A DNA stretch of 64,000 nucleotides from Pseudoduganella lurida (GCF_007830455.1 NZ_VLLB01000006.1:283985-347984), one strand, 5' to 3'. Shown: positions 8,293 to 20,373, counted from the stretch's first letter. A program made the numbers and translations. Notes: generated by a model not told the origin, from the letters alone.

Positions 8293-9396
8293 TTACTCCG
8301 GAGTTCTGGCAACGTCGCCCACCACCACCGGTTCCGTTACCTGCATGATCAGGCCATACGCAATATGGTTGAACACGCGGAAGATAAACAGGCTGCCCAC
8401 TTCTTCGTCCGGCAGCTTGACCTGCGGATTGCCCAGGTTGTGCCAGCCCTTGCTGGCGCCCTGGTCCGTCACCGTCTGCCCGACATGGTACAGCTGGAGC
8501 ACGGTGCCAACGTCGAGCCCATCAAGCTTTCCCCGATTGACGGACACCACCTGGTTCTGCCCCGCGTGCGTGACGCCGTTGTAGATCGCCAGCACGCGCG
8601 CATCGACCTGGGTTGCCGGCGGATGGGGCACGTAGTTCTGCATCGGCATCGGCGGCATCAGCATCAGCTGGTCGCCGGCACCCATCTCTTCCTTGGCGCT
8701 GGCGACGATGAACGTGTGCACGTCCGAGCCGCCGGCCGCTTCCTTCTGCAGCTTCAGCGTGCCGAGATAGAACGCCTCGATGCCCACGGTCTTCTTCGTG
8801 ACGGGATCGACCAGGGGCTTGCCCGGCCGGAAGGCCTGGAACGACGTGCCGCCTTTCAGGTTGCCGCGCACATAGGCCTTGTCGCCCTTGCCGATGATCA
8901 CGCGGTTCTCCGCGGTCGCCACGATGCGCGGCGCATCCTTCAGTTCGTCGCCTTCGATGATCAGCGGCTGGCTCAGGAACGGTTCGATGACGCCGGCCGG
9001 GATCGACGGAATGGCATCCCGGCCCAGGCCTTCGGTGCGCGTCTGCGGCGACAGGCGCACGGTGCCCGCCCCGCCGTCATCCGTGACGCCGAGCCGTTTT
9101 GCCAGCCGCAGCCGGCCGGCGGCGCGGTCGAACAGGATCACCTGGCCCGGATAGATCCAGTGCGGATTGGCGATCTCTTCCCGGTTCAGGTCCCACACCT
9201 GCGGCCAGCACCACGGTTTCTCGAGAAAGGCGCCGGAAATATCCCACAGCGTGTCGCCCTTGACGACGGTGTGCTGGTCGGGCGCGTTCGGCTTGAATGC
9301 GCAGCGGAGAGCCTGGGCCTGCGCGGGCGCGACAGCGGCTGCGGAAATCAGTGCCGCCGCCAACAGGCGCACGCCGACTGTGCTAAAATTTTTCAT
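8293..9396 (-). CDS. Secreted LysM domain protein, 367 aa
   Basis: The start is the ATG at 9396 (MKNFSTVGVRLLAAALISAA), which gives a clean signal peptide cleaved after AQAQA near residue 28. A single LysM peptidoglycan-binding motif follows at about residues 40-90, with HTVVKGDTLWDISG and the WPQVWDLN and IYPGQ blocks. The remaining ~270 residues are a conserved extension without a recognised catalytic motif. The gene is the usual partner of dprA/smg in Burkholderiales and is transcribed divergently from def. A periplasmic, peptidoglycan-associated role is inferred. Confidence 0.88.
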   Translation of the reverse strand: MKNFSTVGVRLLAAALISAAAVAPAQAQALRCAFKPNAPDQHTVVKGDTLWDISGAFLEKPWCWPQVWDLNREEIANPHWIYPGQVILFDRAAGRLRLAKRLGVTDDGGAGTVRLSPQTRTEGLGRDAIPSIPAGVIEPFLSQPLIIEGDELKDAPRIVATAENRVIIGKGDKAYVRGNLKGGTSFQAFRPGKPLVDPVTKKTVGIEAFYLGTLKLQKEAAGGSDVHTFIVASAKEEMGAGDQLMLMPPMPMQNYVPHPPATQVDARVLAIYNGVTHAGQNQVVSVNRGKLDGLDVGTVLQLYHVGQTVTDQGASKGWHNLGNPQVKLPDEEVGSLFIFRVFNHIAYGLIMQVTEPVVVGDVARTPE

Positions 9397-9640
9397 TGAA
9401 TATGTCCGTTCATCCGGCAGCTGGCCGGCCAGATTGCCGGGCTGAAGTGCCTGGACCGAAGTCCTGGCTTGCCGTACAGAAATTCTGCCCAACTTACCCT
9501 GATACAGCAAGCCCCACACGCCCAACGCGCCGCAAGCACTGTCCGGCGGGTCGCGAAGCGTTGCATTTTTGCCGGGGATTCGCCCCGTCATTGCCTTTAT
9601 CAGCATCTCCATTCGCATCTCCATTATCAACAAGCCATCC

Positions 9641-10177
9641 ATGTCGACACTGAACATCCTCCGCTATCCCGATCCGCGCCTGCACAAGGTCGCCAAGCCC
9701 GTCACCGTGTTCGACGAGCGCCTAGCGCGCCTCGTTGCGGACATGGCCGAAACGATGTACGACGCGCCCGGCATCGGCCTGGCCGCCACGCAGGTGGACG
9801 TGCATGAGCGCGTGGTCGTCATCGACATCAGCGAGACGAAGGACCAGCTCACCGTCTTCGTCAACCCGGAAGTGCTGTGGGCCAGCGACGACAAGCAGGT
9901 GTACGACGAAGGCTGCCTGTCCGTGCCCGGCATCTACGACGACGTGGAACGCCCGGCCAAGGTAAAGGTGCGCGCGCAGAACGAAAAAGGCGAGTTCTTC
10001 GAAGTCGATGCCGATGGCCTGCTGGCCGTGTGCATCCAGCACGAGATGGATCACCTGATGGGCAAGGTCTTCGTCGAATACCTGTCGCCACTGAAGCGCA
10101 ACCGCATCAAGACCAAGCTGCAGAAGGAAGAACGCGGCATGGAACGCTCGCACCTGCGCGCCGGCGGCCGCCGCTGA
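9641..10177 (+). CDS. def: Peptide deformylase, 178 aa
   Basis: Removes the formyl group from the N-terminal methionine of new proteins. The ATG at 9641 gives MSTLNILRYPDPRLHKVAK. All three metal/active-site motifs are present: GIGLAATQV, EGCLSVPG and HEMDHLMG. The length is normal for the bacterial iron/zinc enzyme. The stop codon overlaps a possible first start of fmt (TGATG at 10175-10179), so the two are translationally coupled or nearly so. Confidence 0.97.
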   Translation: MSTLNILRYPDPRLHKVAKPVTVFDERLARLVADMAETMYDAPGIGLAATQVDVHERVVVIDISETKDQLTVFVNPEVLWASDDKQVYDEGCLSVPGIYDDVERPAKVKVRAQNEKGEFFEVDADGLLAVCIQHEMDHLMGKVFVEYLSPLKRNRIKTKLQKEERGMERSHLRAGGRR

Positions 10178-10200
10178 TGGGCAGCGTGCCGCAACGCCCC

Positions 10201-11157
10201 ATGAAAGTCGTGTTTGCCGGCACGCCCGAATTCGCCGCCGTGGCGCTGCGCGCGCTGCATGCGGCCGGCTTCGAGATCCCGCTGGTGCTCACGCAGCCGG
10301 ACCGCCCCGCCGGCCGTGGCCTGCAGCTGCAGCCTTCGGCCGTGAAGGCCTTCGCGCTGGCCCATGGCATCCCCGTGGCGCAACCCCTGTCGCTGCGCAT
10401 GGATGCGAAGGATTTGCAGCGGGCGCAGGAAGCAAAGGATGCGCACGCGCTGCTGCTGGCCACCGACTACGACGTGATGGTGGTGGCCGCCTACGGCCTG
10501 ATCCTGCCGCGCAGCACGCTCGACATCAAGCCCTGCATCAATATCCACGGTTCGCTGCTGCCGCGCTGGCGCGGCGCCGCGCCGATCCACCGCGCCATCG
10601 AGGCGGGCGACCATGAAACGGGCGTGACGATCATGCAGATGGAAGAAGGCCTGGACACGGGCCCGATGCTGCTGATCGAGCGCACGCCGATCGGCCCGCA
10701 CGACACGACGGCGCTGGTGCACGACCGCCTGGCCGCACTGGGTGGCGAGATGGTCGTCAAGGTGCTGCAGCGCATGGCGCAGGGCCAGGTGGATGCGGTG
10801 CCGCAGCCGGAAACGGGCGTCACCTATGCCGCCAAGATCGCCAAGGAAGAAGCCACGCTGGACTTCACGCAGCCGGCCAGCGAACTGGACCGCAAGATCC
10901 GCGCCTTCAATCCCTTCCCCGGCGCGCACGGCACGGTGGACGGCACCGTCATCAAGCTGTGGGGCGCCGAGCTGCTCGACGGCAGCAGCGATGTGCCCGC
11001 CGGCCAGGTGCTCGCGGCGGATGCCCAGCACGGCATCGTGATCGCCTGCGGCCGCGGCACGCTGCGACTGACGGCACTGCAGAAACCCGGCGGCAAGCGC
11101 CTGCCCGCCGCCGAGTTCATCAAGGGATTCCCCCTGGACGGCCTGCGCTTCGCCTGA
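10201..11157 (+). CDS. fmt: Methionyl-tRNA formyltransferase, 318 aa
   Basis: Formylates initiator Met-tRNA, the step reversed by Def. I start at the ATG at 10201 (MKVVFAGTPEFAAVALRALH) because this matches the family N-terminus and length. An in-frame ATG at 10177 overlaps the def stop and would add eight residues. Motifs seen are the folate-binding catalytic block INIHGSLLPRWRGAAPI and the following HETGVTIMQMEEGLDTG. The C-terminal OB-like tRNA-binding part covers about 210-318. A hairpin follows directly, closing the def-fmt unit. Confidence 0.95.
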   Translation: MKVVFAGTPEFAAVALRALHAAGFEIPLVLTQPDRPAGRGLQLQPSAVKAFALAHGIPVAQPLSLRMDAKDLQRAQEAKDAHALLLATDYDVMVVAAYGLILPRSTLDIKPCINIHGSLLPRWRGAAPIHRAIEAGDHETGVTIMQMEEGLDTGPMLLIERTPIGPHDTTALVHDRLAALGGEMVVKVLQRMAQGQVDAVPQPETGVTYAAKIAKEEATLDFTQPASELDRKIRAFNPFPGAHGTVDGTVIKLWGAELLDGSSDVPAGQVLAADAQHGIVIACGRGTLRLTALQKPGGKRLPAAEFIKGFPLDGLRFA

Positions 11158-11160
11158 AGT

Positions 11161-11186
11161 GCAATGGGCCACGGCTGGCCCATTGC
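11161..11186 (+). terminator. Hairpin after fmt, probable terminator
   Basis: Perfect 11-bp stem GCAATGGGCCA/TGGCCCATTGC with loop CGGC, starting three bases after the fmt stop. The tract that follows is pyrimidine-rich but is not a pure T run, so efficiency is uncertain. Confidence 0.6.
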
Positions 11187-11241
11187 CCTGCCCCTTTCCT
11201 TACAGTAATCTGAACGCCTGGCGACTTCGGGCGGGACGGGC

Positions 11242-12132
11242 ATGGATCAACTGGCTGCGCTGCGCGCGCTGCGGCGGGTAGTGGAACTGGGCAGCTTCAC
11301 GGCGGCGGCCGATGCGCTGGGCATTTCGCACACGATCGTGTCGCGCCAGATCCGCCAGCTGGAAAGCCATCTCGGCGCCCAGCTGCTGAACCGCACCACG
11401 CGCCGCTTCGCGCTCACCGATGCGGGCCGCGGCTACTACGAAGCCTGCCGCCACATCCTCGATGCGCTGGACGATGCCGACCGCGCCGTCGGCCACCACC
11501 AGGCCCAACCCGGCGGCACGCTGCGCATCAATGCGCCGATGGCGTTCGGCACGCTCGAGCTGGCCGGCTGGCTGCCCCGCTTCATCGCCCGCTACCCGCA
11601 GCTGCAGGTCGATCTCGTCTGCAACGACCGCATCGTCGACCTGATCGGCGAGGGGTTCGACGTGGCCCTGCGCCTGACCCGCGAGCTGCCCGATTCCACG
11701 CTGGTGGCGCGCCGCCTCGCGACCAGCCCGATCCTCCCCGTCGCCAGTCCCGATTACCTGCGCCGCCATGGCACCCCGGCCAGTCCGGATGACCTGGTCC
11801 GCCACAACTGCCTGTGCTACACGCTGGCCGAGCGGCCATTCGACTGGACCTTCGAGCTGCCGGTCGGCGGCCACCAGACGGTTCATGTGGGCGGCAACCT
11901 GCAGGCCAATACGGGTGTCGCCCTGCGCAGTGCCGCGCTAGCGGGGCTCGGCATCGCCTCAAGCGCCGAATTCATCGTGCGGGCCGACCTGCGCAGCGGC
12001 GACCTGGTTCCCGTGCTGCCAGCCTTCCCGATGCGGCCCCGCGAGTTGTATGCCCTGTATCCGCAGAGCCGGCACCTTGCGCCGAAGGTCCGCGCGTTCA
12101 TCGATTTCGCTGCTGAACATTATGAAGTTTAA
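11242..12132 (+). CDS. LysR family transcriptional regulator, 296 aa
   Basis: The N-terminal winged helix-turn-helix at residues 1-60 has the usual LysR pattern (LRRVVELGSFTAAADALGIS, then the recognition helix with QIRQLESHLG). The C-terminal periplasmic-binding-like effector domain spans about 90-296. It starts at ATG 11242 with GGGCGGGACGGGC upstream. Sequence features place it in the CrgA/DsdC-like group that often controls a divergent gene, but here no divergent gene sits next to it. The target and inducer cannot be read from the sequence. AT-rich DNA follows its stop. Confidence 0.92.
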   Translation: MDQLAALRALRRVVELGSFTAAADALGISHTIVSRQIRQLESHLGAQLLNRTTRRFALTDAGRGYYEACRHILDALDDADRAVGHHQAQPGGTLRINAPMAFGTLELAGWLPRFIARYPQLQVDLVCNDRIVDLIGEGFDVALRLTRELPDSTLVARRLATSPILPVASPDYLRRHGTPASPDDLVRHNCLCYTLAERPFDWTFELPVGGHQTVHVGGNLQANTGVALRSAALAGLGIASSAEFIVRADLRSGDLVPVLPAFPMRPRELYALYPQSRHLAPKVRAFIDFAAEHYEV

Positions 12133-12326
12133 ACCCGTCAAATGCCGTTTTATATTTGGTGAACAAAAAATATTATCATATTAATATCTTTATTGTTTCA
12201 AGAAAACACCTTGCATCGAAGATAATTAAGCTGTTGTATTAGTGCACGTAAGTTGTTTACTGGTAGGAAGCTTGAGATAACGCAGATAACATCAAGCACA
12301 TCCTCCTCCCATTATCGAGAACCGTC

Positions 12327-12926
12327 ATGTTTAAACCATTAATGCTGGCCAGCCTATTAACTGCGAGCGTGGCGACGAATGCCACGGCCGGTACATGGCA
12401 ATTTAGTTACACTGGTTTCCAGGATAGTAACTCTGGTGCCATCCTCGCTGATTACCAGATCTCCGGAAAATTCTCCGGCAGCGATGACAATAGCGACGGC
12501 ATTCTGGAGCTGGCGGAAATCAGCTCGCTGTACGTGAACGGCATGGAATACATTGGTTGCGGTACGGGCAGCGATTATTATCATTGTGGCACCGAGCAAT
12601 TCAGTTATCACATCGGTGGCCAACTGGATTTCGTTGCCGGCCAATATGGTTACGATCCAGAGGGCGCGTTCGGTGGCGGCCATTATTACCAAACCGGTGT
12701 AGGCGAATTTGAATACCATAACGCTTTTGGCCAATATACCGAGCAGGCTTATCTATGGACAGCGCAAACGGCGTTCGCGATTTCCAGCGGAACGGTGCTG
12801 GCTGGCGAGGTCGTTTCCGCCGTCCCCGAACCAGCTACCTGGACCATGCTGGCCGCCGGCCTGCTGCTGGTCGGCGGTACCGCGCTGCGGCGCCGTCCGT
12901 CGATGCTGACGCCGCACCGCCTCTGA
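12327..12926 (+). CDS. PEP-CTERM sorting domain protein, 199 aa
   Basis: Exported protein with an N-terminal signal peptide (MFKPLMLASLLTASVATNATA, cleavage near residue 22). The C-terminal sorting tripartite tail is at about residues 166-190: the VPEPATW motif, a hydrophobic helix (MLAAGLLLVGGTAL), then RRRP. The family is processed by exosortase and linked to exopolysaccharide and biofilm. The middle region is rich in Gly, Tyr and Asp, with no recognised domain. Base composition is visibly lower in GC than the neighbours, and the upstream 190 bases are AT-rich, so recent gain is possible. No exosortase gene is in the window. Confidence 0.88.
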   Translation: MFKPLMLASLLTASVATNATAGTWQFSYTGFQDSNSGAILADYQISGKFSGSDDNSDGILELAEISSLYVNGMEYIGCGTGSDYYHCGTEQFSYHIGGQLDFVAGQYGYDPEGAFGGGHYYQTGVGEFEYHNAFGQYTEQAYLWTAQTAFAISSGTVLAGEVVSAVPEPATWTMLAAGLLLVGGTALRRRPSMLTPHRL

Positions 12927-12929
12927 TCG

Positions 12930-13331
12930 CTACATCAGCAGTTTCTTCACGGCGCGGTATTGCTGCGTCAGCCCGCCCCAGCCCCACGCGGCCGGGCGGG
13001 CATCGTCGATGTGGATGTAGCTCACCTCGTGCAGTGCCCCCAGCAGTTCCCCCATATCGCGGAACACGGCCTCGATGTAGGCCGCCTTCTCCGCTGCCGT
13101 GTTGGTCTCGTCCGAGATCTTGATATCCAGGAAAAAGCTGGCCTTGCCCAGCGTGGCCAGGGTCTCTTCCCCCACGAACCAGTGGGCAGGATCACGGTAG
13201 GCGATCGCGATGGCCGTCAGTGCCGGCGCCTTGTGCAGGATTCCGCCGGTATGGCGCAGCAGCAAGTCGGCCACGCGTGGCGCGGGCACGCTCTGCGGGG
13301 TGCCCGCGATGGTGATGTTCAGGATCGGCAT
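12930..13331 (-). CDS. 4-oxalocrotonate tautomerase-like protein, 133 aa
   Basis: Small enol-keto tautomerase superfamily protein. The start is ATG 13331, so that the catalytic N-terminal proline is P2 after methionine removal (MPILNITIAGTP). The length of 133 aa is that of the fused, two beta-alpha-beta unit forms and not of the 62-residue 4-OT. It overlaps the last codons of the isochorismatase-like gene upstream, so the two are cotranscribed. A joint role in breaking down a small unsaturated acid is plausible, but no substrate can be named. Confidence 0.85.
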   Translation of the reverse strand: MPILNITIAGTPQSVPAPRVADLLLRHTGGILHKAPALTAIAIAYRDPAHWFVGEETLATLGKASFFLDIKISDETNTAAEKAAYIEAVFRDMGELLGALHEVSYIHIDDARPAAWGWGGLTQQYRAVKKLLM

Positions 13332-13332
13332 G

Positions 13333-13962
13333 TCATTCTCCCTGGATAGGCAAATCGAGAAGGGCCGCGGTCGTGAGGACCTCGGCAAAGTTGTCCGCCA
13401 GCGCCGTCAGCGCCGCGCGGTGCAGCATGGCGGACGGCACCACGCCATCGCCGTCCCAGCTGTCGATGTCGCGCGTGGCGCAGGCATCGCCCGCCACCAG
13501 CACGCCGTAGTCGCGGCCCGGCCCGAACGCGCGCGCCTCGCGCACCAGCGTGGAGACGCACATATGCGTCATCAATCCCGCCACCAGCAGGGTACCGATG
13601 CCCCGCTCGCGCAGCATGCCGTCGAGCGGCGTGCCGGCAAACGTGGCGACCATGGATTTTTCCAGCACATGGTGCCCTGCCGCCGGCGTCAGGGCCTGGT
13701 GTATCTGCGACGCCAGGCTGCCCCGGGCGAACAGGGATGCGCCCGAGGCATTCACGTGGCGCACATGGAACACGGCAATGCCGTGCCGGTCGGCATGTTC
13801 GACGAGCGCCTGCGCCCGCGTCAACGCGGCAGCGGCGCCGGGCAGCGGCAGGCGGCCATTGAAGTATTCGTTCTGGAAATCGACCAGCACCAGCGCCGTA
13901 CGGCGCGGCTCGATCGCACCGGTGCGGACGGCACCGGCGATACTGCGGATGGTGGGGGACAT
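13333..13962 (-). CDS. Isochorismatase-like cysteine hydrolase, 209 aa
   Basis: Alpha/beta hydrolase of the isochorismatase/nicotinamidase fold. The ATG at 13962 is chosen because GAGGAGC lies just upstream; the longer open frame starts without a ribosome site. The catalytic triad is visible: D28 in LVLVDFQNEYF, K102 in LEKSMVATF and C135 in LMTHMCVSTLVREA. Its stop overlaps the start of the tautomerase gene. Members hydrolyse amides or vinyl ethers; the substrate is not predictable here. The promoter must lie in the 190-base gap shared with metH, which holds an 8-bp inverted repeat. Confidence 0.9.
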   Translation of the reverse strand: MSPTIRSIAGAVRTGAIEPRRTALVLVDFQNEYFNGRLPLPGAAAALTRAQALVEHADRHGIAVFHVRHVNASGASLFARGSLASQIHQALTPAAGHHVLEKSMVATFAGTPLDGMLRERGIGTLLVAGLMTHMCVSTLVREARAFGPGRDYGVLVAGDACATRDIDSWDGDGVVPSAMLHRAALTALADNFAEVLTTAALLDLPIQGE

Positions 13963-14035
13963 GCTGGCTCCTCGTTGACGATGGAGCCATGCTAGAACGC
14001 CGTCCGCCGCCCGGGTAGGGGGCGGGCGCCACATG

Positions 14036-14058
14036 ATTTGTGCGCAAATGGCACAAAT
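14036..14058. promoter_or_regulatory. 8-bp inverted repeat, candidate operator
   Basis: ATTTGTGC-N7-GCACAAAT is a perfect dyad between the divergent isochorismatase-like operon and metH. It begins 74 bases from the start codon of the minus-strand gene and ends 96 bases before metH. The form suits a dimeric repressor or LysR-type site. This is inference only; no protein is linked to it. Confidence 0.4.
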
Positions 14059-14153
14059 CGGGCCGCCCGCTGGCTGGCGGGGCCGTTGCCAGACCTGCCC
14101 TCCGCTCTTACCTTATAATCTCAAGCCCCCTGCAAGTCTCCGATGGATAGCCA

Positions 14154-17927
<3,774 letters not shown>

Positions 17928-17946
17928 CGCCGGCACGCTGCCGGCG
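17928..17946 (+). terminator. Hairpin immediately after metH
   Basis: CGCCGGCA-CGC-TGCCGGCG forms an 8-bp stem starting on the base after the metH stop. There is no T tract, so it may be an inefficient terminator or an mRNA-end stabiliser. Confidence 0.45.
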
Positions 17947-17990
17947 GAACTCCCGCCCTCCCCCGGTGTCGAACCGCCAGGACCGCGAAG

Positions 17991-18037
17991 GTTCGATCAG
18001 GTTCAATCAGGTTCAATCAGGTTCGATTAGGTTCAAC
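17991..18037. repeat. Tandem 10-bp repeat GTTCRATYAG
   Basis: Four full copies (GTTCGATCAG, GTTCAATCAG twice, GTTCGATTAG) plus a partial GTTCAAC lie head to tail. They end 16 bases before the start codon of the SPW protein. The 10-bp period places every copy on the same helix face. Confidence 0.9.
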
Positions 18038-18053
18038 TGCACGGGAGGGCATC

Positions 18054-18428
18054 ATGGCAATCGCACTGAAGCGCTGGCAGGACCAGCTGATCCTGCTGCT
18101 CGGCATCTGGCTGTTCATCACGCCGTGGATTTTTTCGTATGTGATTCCGTCACCGCACGCCTGGAACGCATTCCTGTGCGGCGCCGTACTGGCCGTGCTG
18201 GCCGCCTGCGACCTGTACAAAACCTATCTGTGGGCGGTGATCGTCAACCTGGCGATCGGCATCTGGGTCGCCGTGTCGCCGTGGGTGCTGGTGGCCGACT
18301 ATGGGCAGGGCAATGTCATGCTGAACAACCTGCTGGTGGGACTGGCCGCGGCCGTGCTGGCGGCCTGGGAGCTGACAACGGATCCGGAGCTGCACAAGAA
18401 GTGGCCGGGCGCCGGGGCGGCCACGTAA
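18054..18428 (+). CDS. SPW repeat membrane protein, 124 aa
   Basis: Small integral membrane protein with four predicted helices. The two SPW motifs are visible as TPWIFSY (about residues 23-29) and SPWVLVA (about 75-81), each within a hydrophobic hairpin. A strong ribosome site (GGGAGGGC) precedes the ATG. The family function is unknown. It follows metH but is separated by a hairpin and the tandem repeat, so it probably has its own promoter. The C-terminal tail is short and charged (DPELHKKWPG). Confidence 0.87.
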   Translation: MAIALKRWQDQLILLLGIWLFITPWIFSYVIPSPHAWNAFLCGAVLAVLAACDLYKTYLWAVIVNLAIGIWVAVSPWVLVADYGQGNVMLNNLLVGLAAAVLAAWELTTDPELHKKWPGAGAAT

Positions 18429-18459
18429 AATACACGGGCCGCGCGGGGAGACGCGCGCG

Positions 18460-19752
18460 TCAGATCGCGTAGCGCACGACGTTGTCGCTCCATTCGAACG
18501 CGGCCATCTCCAGTTCCACCAGTTCCACGGTGGACACGGCCAGGTCGTGCAGCGCGGGCACGAGCTCGTCTTCCTCGACCCGTTCGATGCATTCGGCGAG
18601 CTTGAGCAGTTCGCCGAAGAAGCCGCCGCGGTACAGCAGCGCATCCGCCACTTCCTCGCTGACGGCGATCTGTCCCAGCAGCTCGGCCATCGGCATCGAG
18701 AACAGCGTGTCCATCAGCGACATGATGCCGACCGTGAAGGCGATATCGGCCACGTGCCGGTGCGCCGGCCGCAGCTTCTGGGCCAGCAGTTCCAGCAGGC
18801 GGCCGCGCGTGGTGGCCAGGGCCAGCAGCGGCGTCTGGCTGGTGCCGCGCTTGCCGGGCTCCGCATACAGCATGATCTGCAGCCAGCGCTGCAGCTGGCG
18901 GCGGCCGAGGATCGTCAGCGCCTGGCCGAGCGAATCGATGCGCTGGCGCGCGCCCACGGCCGGCGTGTTCACCAGCCGCACCAGGTTCAGCGCCAGCGCC
19001 GCGTCGCGCTTGATGGCCCGTTCGATCTCGCTGTTCTCCGCATCGGAGATCACCAGCGTCATCAGCTCCATCAGCGCGAGCTGCGAGGGCGACAGCTTCT
19101 TGCCGCTCATGATCACGGGGCGCGCGAAATAATAGCCCTGGAAAAAGTCGAAGCCCAGGTCGAGGCCGGTGCGGAACTGGTCCAGCGTCTCGACCTTCTG
19201 TGCCACCAGCTTCTTGCCGTCCCCCTTCAGCCGCGCGGCCAGTGCCACCAGGCCTGCCGGGGCCGCGGTGCCGCTCGCAGGGCCGCGATCGAGGCCCAGC
19301 TTCACGTATTCGGCCATCGGCAGCAGTGCCTGCAACTGTGCCGCGTCCTCGTGCAGGCCGTCCAGTGCGAAGCGGAAGCCGTGGCCGGCCAGGTCCGTCA
19401 GCCGCGCCAGCACGGCGGGCGAGGCCGGCACCGAGCCGGCAATTTCCAGCACGATGCGTTCGCGCGGCAGGAAGCCGAAGATATCGCTCAGCAGCGCCCC
19501 TTCGTCGACATTGACGAAGCCGGGTCCGTCGTCGATCGCCTTGTCCACGCCCAGTTGCGCGACATGCGCCAGCACGGCCGCGGTGGCCGACAGCGCCGTC
19601 GAGTCGAACTGCGCCGGTCCCACCGGGCCGTTACGGAACAGCAGCTCATAGCCGAACAGACCCTGCTGGCGGTCGAGGATGGGCTGGCGGCCCAGGTAGA
19701 ACTCGCGCACGCGCTGGCTGCGCGGGGAATCCTTGGCGGAGAGATCGATCAT
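18460..19752 (-). CDS. HDOD protein with degenerate EAL domain, 430 aa
   Basis: YuxH-type signalling protein with an EAL-like domain (about 15-210) followed by an HDOD domain (about 215-410). The EAL signature is changed to YELLFRN, and the usual DDFG metal motif is replaced by ALDGL. Cyclic-di-GMP hydrolysis is therefore unlikely, and a binding or scaffold role is more probable. The HDOD part keeps the helical core (RAIKRDAALALNLVRLVNTP). There is no membrane segment or sensory domain. It stands alone; the gene ends 31 bases from the SPW gene end, convergent with it. Confidence 0.88.
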   Translation of the reverse strand: MIDLSAKDSPRSQRVREFYLGRQPILDRQQGLFGYELLFRNGPVGPAQFDSTALSATAAVLAHVAQLGVDKAIDDGPGFVNVDEGALLSDIFGFLPRERIVLEIAGSVPASPAVLARLTDLAGHGFRFALDGLHEDAAQLQALLPMAEYVKLGLDRGPASGTAAPAGLVALAARLKGDGKKLVAQKVETLDQFRTGLDLGFDFFQGYYFARPVIMSGKKLSPSQLALMELMTLVISDAENSEIERAIKRDAALALNLVRLVNTPAVGARQRIDSLGQALTILGRRQLQRWLQIMLYAEPGKRGTSQTPLLALATTRGRLLELLAQKLRPAHRHVADIAFTVGIMSLMDTLFSMPMAELLGQIAVSEEVADALLYRGGFFGELLKLAECIERVEEDELVPALHDLAVSTVELVELEMAAFEWSDNVVRYAI

Positions 19753-20115
19753 GGAAACGTCCTTGTTTTCCGGCTATTTTGGCATTGATCGTCTGTTTAA
19801 TGGCAGGAAAATATTCTTTCGCAGCAATCCGTCCACAAACGGCGCACGATATCCGGCCGTGCAGTGCGGGCCATGACAAGATGGTGACTGGTGACGAGGC
19901 CGGCGCGGATGCGCCAGGGAGGAAGGAGTAAGGCGCGGGAGAGAAGTGCAGGAGAGAAGTGCGGAAGACAGGTGCGCGAGAAACGAGGTGAACGCAATGG
20001 GAGCGAACTCCACGCCGGTCGGCACATTGCGGCTCGAAACGCTGACGGAACAGTGGCAAGGTCTTGTCGACCGTTACCTCACCACCGGAATGCTCCAGGA
20101 AGCGGCAATACCTGC
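19753..20115. other. Gene-poor gap of 363 bases
   Basis: No established gene is present. The right side near the HDOD gene is AT-rich and should hold its promoter. The middle (about 19915-19990) is a purine-rich stretch with the repeated words GGAGAGAAGTGC. The rest is covered by one doubtful small reading frame starting at 19997. Confidence 0.6.
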
Positions 20116-20155
20116 TCAGTGCAGCAGCACCGGCTGGCTCATCAGGGAATCATAG
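19997..20155 (+). CDS. Doubtful small protein, 52 aa
   Basis: A short frame starting MGANSTPVGTLRLETLTEQW. It has a convincing ribosome site (GAGGTG eight bases upstream) and one predicted amphipathic helix (LTEQWQGLVDRYLTTGMLQ). Its last 13 codons run antisense into the 3' end of the DUF3567 gene, which argues that the end may be accidental. I know no family for it. It may be real, a remnant or chance. Confidence 0.25.
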   Translation: MGANSTPVGTLRLETLTEQWQGLVDRYLTTGMLQEAAIPAQCSSTGWLIRES

Positions 20156-20373
20156 GCGCCCAGGAATTCGTCGATCTCTTCCATCGACGGTTCGTTGGCG
20201 ATCAGTTCGTTCACATCGCGGCGGAAGTTCTGGGCCAGCACGCCGTTGATGAAGATCTCGCGCTTGCCACCCTTGTCGACGATCTCGTAACCGCCGAAAC
20301 GCAGCGATTCCAGCTCACGATCGGGACCGAATTCGACGACGCTGTACTGCTCGCTGTTGTAGATGAGGTTCAT
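20116..20373 (-). CDS. DUF3567 family protein, 85 aa
   Basis: Starts MNLIYNSEQYSVVEFGPDRE and matches in full the small betaproteobacterial DUF3567 family (BTH_I0359 type). Conserved features are FGGYEIVDKGGKREIFINGVLAQNF in the middle and the acidic EEIDEFLGAYDSLM end. It has no membrane segment and no known function. GAAGGAAG precedes the start. It is transcribed alone, downstream of the ntrX/CobW-like unit on the same strand, with a 100-base gap. Confidence 0.9.
   Translation of the reverse strand: MNLIYNSEQYSVVEFGPDRELESLRFGGYEIVDKGGKREIFINGVLAQNFRRDVNELIANEPSMEEIDEFLGAYDSLMSQPVLLH

Noticed and set aside
14059..14153. Cobalamin or SAM/SAH riboswitch before metH
   Set aside because: The leader is too short for a cobalamin riboswitch, and I find no B12-box or SAH/SAM-type pairing.
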